Part shown: positions 61,278 to 64,000 of the stretch, one piece after another
Numbering within the stretch: position 1 is the first letter of the stretch
Layout of the letters: the number at the start of each line of letters is the position of its first letter
Assembly (NCBI GenBank): GCA_029204225.1
Contig: CM055104.1
Span: 26,436,394-26,500,393, forward strand
Source: Diphasiastrum complanatum
Taxonomy: Eukaryota > Streptophyta > Lycopodiopsida > Lycopodiales > Lycopodiaceae
Reading direction: 5' to 3'
Length of the DNA stretch: 64,000 nt
Position numbers and translations under genes: made by a program
The notes under the pieces: model-generated
Database searches by the model: none
What the model saw: the letters and a program-made list of their open reading frames with translations, nothing else
What the model was told of the DNA's origin: nothing

Positions 61278-62820
61278 TAGTTGATATACATATTTCCTAG
61301 TCTATAGATAATTATTAGCAAGGACACATACCATCTAGAGCAAGGCTATAAAATTGAAAGTTTTAAGTGAACACATTGTAGTGTGTTGTTGAAGTTGTTA
61401 ACATCAATTTTAGTTGATTGATTATTTCTTTTTTGAGTTGTCTAGCACACTCTATGGCATATGTTAGCTGAATATTTTGAGATTGAAGATCATCCTAATG
61501 TTGATTTTTGTAACTATGATCATGGCTGTGAAATTTTGAACTTAATTTTTGAGAATGTAGATAGACAAAATTTTGCATTGTGAAAAATGAAAAAACCTGA
61601 AACAATGAAAAGGTGAAATCTTGATATTGTGAACAATGAATCATGAAATCATGAACACAATTGTGCTCAAAATATGAATACTTGAAATTGTGAAAATGTC
61701 CATATGTGAACTAGTGAAAACTTGAAATAATGAATAGTTGAAAGTATCAATCAGTGGAATGGTGAAAATTATTGTGGCATTGTGACTATAGTCTTGAACT
61801 TGTGACTCTAGTCATGATTGAAATATTAAAAGCACGTAGTTAGAACATGTGATCATGAAATCACGAACATAGGATTTGAAATATAAAAACCACAAGTGCA
61901 ATTGTGAATATAAAACCACGAAATCATAAATGTAAAATTGTGATTGCAATCAAATTTGAGTCTAGGAATGTAAAAGTTGTGTGAGTTTGAATGCAAGATT
62001 CATGATGGTGAAATTGTTTTTAAGATTATCATTGAAGTTGTGATTGGAAACTTGAACTTATTGAGTCGTAAGTGGGATGACAAATTTAAATTGTGATTTG
62101 CATCATGTTATACAATTGTTGAGTGGTTATATAGGTGGTCAAGCGTTATCACATGGAACACATGATACTTCTGGCAATACTTAGGTTGACGGGGAAAAGG
62201 GGTTTGTGCACTTGGTATCAACACTATGCATACTTGAGGTGGCGATTACAACAAAGGCTCTTTGTTGCCTCATGGTTGTCCTAAAATGGAGATGATTATT
62301 GCAAGATTGGTTTTCCTTTTTTAGATACATTTCTATGTCCAATTAGAGGCTTCTAAATTGGAAACACAAGTTTCTAGATTTTCTCTTTTTTCCATTGTAT
62401 GTAGATTGGAAAATAAAATTGCAACTATTCATATCTAGGTTGATGATCGATTGGTATTACCCTTGCAATATTAGTGAGTCGATAAACTAGTGTGGAACTC
62501 ATATGTCATGTTTATTTTGAAACTTGATTGGTATAAGAATTTCTAATACCATGGAACTACTTGATTATAAATTTGGAGAATATGCTAATACTAAGACTTG
62601 GTTGGTAAACAAATAATGACATTGTCAACTTTGGCCCCACTTTGGTTTATAAGCAATTTTTTTTATTCCATGTAACAACATTTGTATTAACCTATTTGAA
62701 TTGTCATCTACATTGGCCAATGGACTTCAATGTTTGAAAGTGTGAACATGCATATAAAGCACCCAATACATTTTCTTAAACAATGTCTCAATTATGAGAT
62801 GTTTGTGAGTTTTTGAAGTT
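61278..62820. other. AT-rich unassigned DNA with degenerate GTGAAA words
   Basis: From about 61560 to 61960 short words such as TTGTGAA, GAAATCATGAA and CTTGAAAT recur irregularly, like a decayed simple repeat. No gene was recognised. Confidence 0.45.
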
Positions 62821-62851
62821 ATATATATATATCTATCTATCTATCTATCTA

Positions 62852-62882
<31 letters not shown>
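62821..62882. repeat. (TA)n(TCTA)n(TA)n microsatellite
   Basis: A short TA tract, about six TCTA units and a further TA tract. Confidence 0.9.
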
Positions 62883-62885
<3 letters not shown>

Positions 62886-64000
62886 GTAAAATATATGACC
62901 TTTCTAGGAGAAGGTGGTATGGGAATGCCCAAAATTAACTATGTAAAATTAATGGGAATGCCAAAAGTGAAGTGCTAGATGATATATGCAAATTGACAAG
63001 TGCAAGCATGTTGGCATACCAACTGATGGAGTTTCGGTTATAAAGGGCAAATGCATTGTCACCAATTTCAAAAGAGAAATAATGTATCTACTCATTGACA
63101 CTACTTTCAAGCATTAGCACTAGTTTTTAAAACTACTTTATGTTTAAAAAGCATATAGATTGAACTTGTGCTCAATTGATGGGAGAATCCGTGGCTCCTC
63201 GCATCCTTCTTTCCTACAAGCACATGCATTCATCACAAATCTCAATACAAGAACAATCACAAGAATTACTGCACCAAAAATATCAAGCATTCCTTAAAAG
63301 GAAAGAGCAAAAAGACACAAAGGCACAAAGACAAGAGAAGATACTATTTCTTAAAAATTGAGCATTAGGATTAAAAGGATCTTTGTTACATACCCACAGA
63401 GGCATGTCATATACATAGAATATGTAGATATTATAATTCTTTTAAATGAAAGCATATGGTTCTTTATTACACATCATCAATGAATTACTCCACTAAGAAG
63501 CCATTAATCATGTAAATTAACGCAATGAAACATAAGAATACTTTGTATTGCATTTTGCTCATCATAAGAGGGACAAATGCCAAAAGTAGCATTGATATTG
63601 TGGTAATATAGCTATGATACAAAATGTATGGCCAAGATTCTTGGATGTCTTTAGTTGCTGCACAATAAAATACAAAGGAAAACACAATACAAGCCAACAT
63701 ATATGAGTGAAAAAATCACCAACCAAGTTAATGAAAGTTTTTAAAAAATTATGTGAGACATCCTTGTGTAAGAAATTAGATGTCAAATCAACCATGAATG
63801 GAAAAACCATTTTGCAAGCTACATATATCATGAAATAACAAATAATCAACTTCTTGCAATAGACAATTGATATAATAACATCACTTAAGTGAATGATGAC
63901 AATTTTGAAATTGATACTCTGATCCATCGTCTCTTTAGTGTTCAACAACTTGTAGACTATGAGAGTTGTTACAATGACCAATTCTCCATGTGAAGGTGAA
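62883..64000. other. Unassigned; overlapping hydrophobic frames on the minus strand
   Basis: Two overlapping minus-strand frames (63981-63562 and 63700-63485) encode hydrophobic, Ile/Phe/Leu-rich stretches that could be membrane segments (for example YITTISMLLLAFVPLMM). AT-rich DNA commonly yields such translations, and no family is recognised. They could be a frameshifted membrane-protein relic or chance. Confidence 0.2.

Overview
This window is repeat-dominated plant nuclear DNA. The evidence is LTR retrotransposons primed by initiator tRNA-Met (binding site TGGTATCAGAGCC), a chromodomain-bearing Ty3/gypsy family, decayed Ty1/copia elements, long (GA)n tracts, and one probable host gene whose two recognisable exons lie about 6.4 kb apart. 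A restriction-like-endonuclease non-LTR element suggests, but does not prove, a non-flowering land plant such as a fern or gymnosperm. I see no tRNA, rRNA or CRISPR.

Layout. 1-11740: three copies of one chromovirus family (LTR about 358 bp, intact size about 6.3 kb). Copies 1 and 2 are on the minus strand and joined by a scrambled junction. Copy 2 meets plus-strand copy 3 head-to-head through a 401-bp perfect palindrome. 11741-14700: a non-LTR element with reverse transcriptase, CCHC motif and PD-(D/E)XK-like endonuclease, abutting the copy 3 LTR. 14876-17956: microsatellites and old LTR debris. 17957-24299: chromovirus copy 4, full length, with target duplication ATTTC. 24300-35200: mostly unassigned DNA with a possible exon, a minisatellite, a gypsy integrase relic, a copia relic and a long GA tract. 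35200-37908: a truncated copia element joined to a minus-strand LTR and primer site. 32800-33325 and 39045-39640 are diverged inverted copies of one repeat. 42325-51484: a composite chromovirus with three LTRs, flanked by target duplication AGAAC. Inside it are a gag fragment and about 700 bp of the DNA that lies upstream of copy 4, followed by a copy-4-like element. 52719-59377: a probable host gene for a small membrane-anchored protein. 60098-61277: two related hAT-type MITEs with perfect 8-bp duplications and one fold-back element. The remainder to 64000 is AT-rich and mostly unassigned.

No chromovirus copy here is intact. Copy 3 is closest, but it has a stop, a frameshift and a lost catalytic Asp in reverse transcriptase motif A. 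Copies 2, 4 and the composite share the same frameshifts, so a defective lineage was multiplied, either mobilised in trans or copied by recombination. The most notable structures are the three-LTR composite with captured flanking DNA and the head-to-head LTR palindrome.

All identities and differences were judged by eye. No alignment or database search was run.
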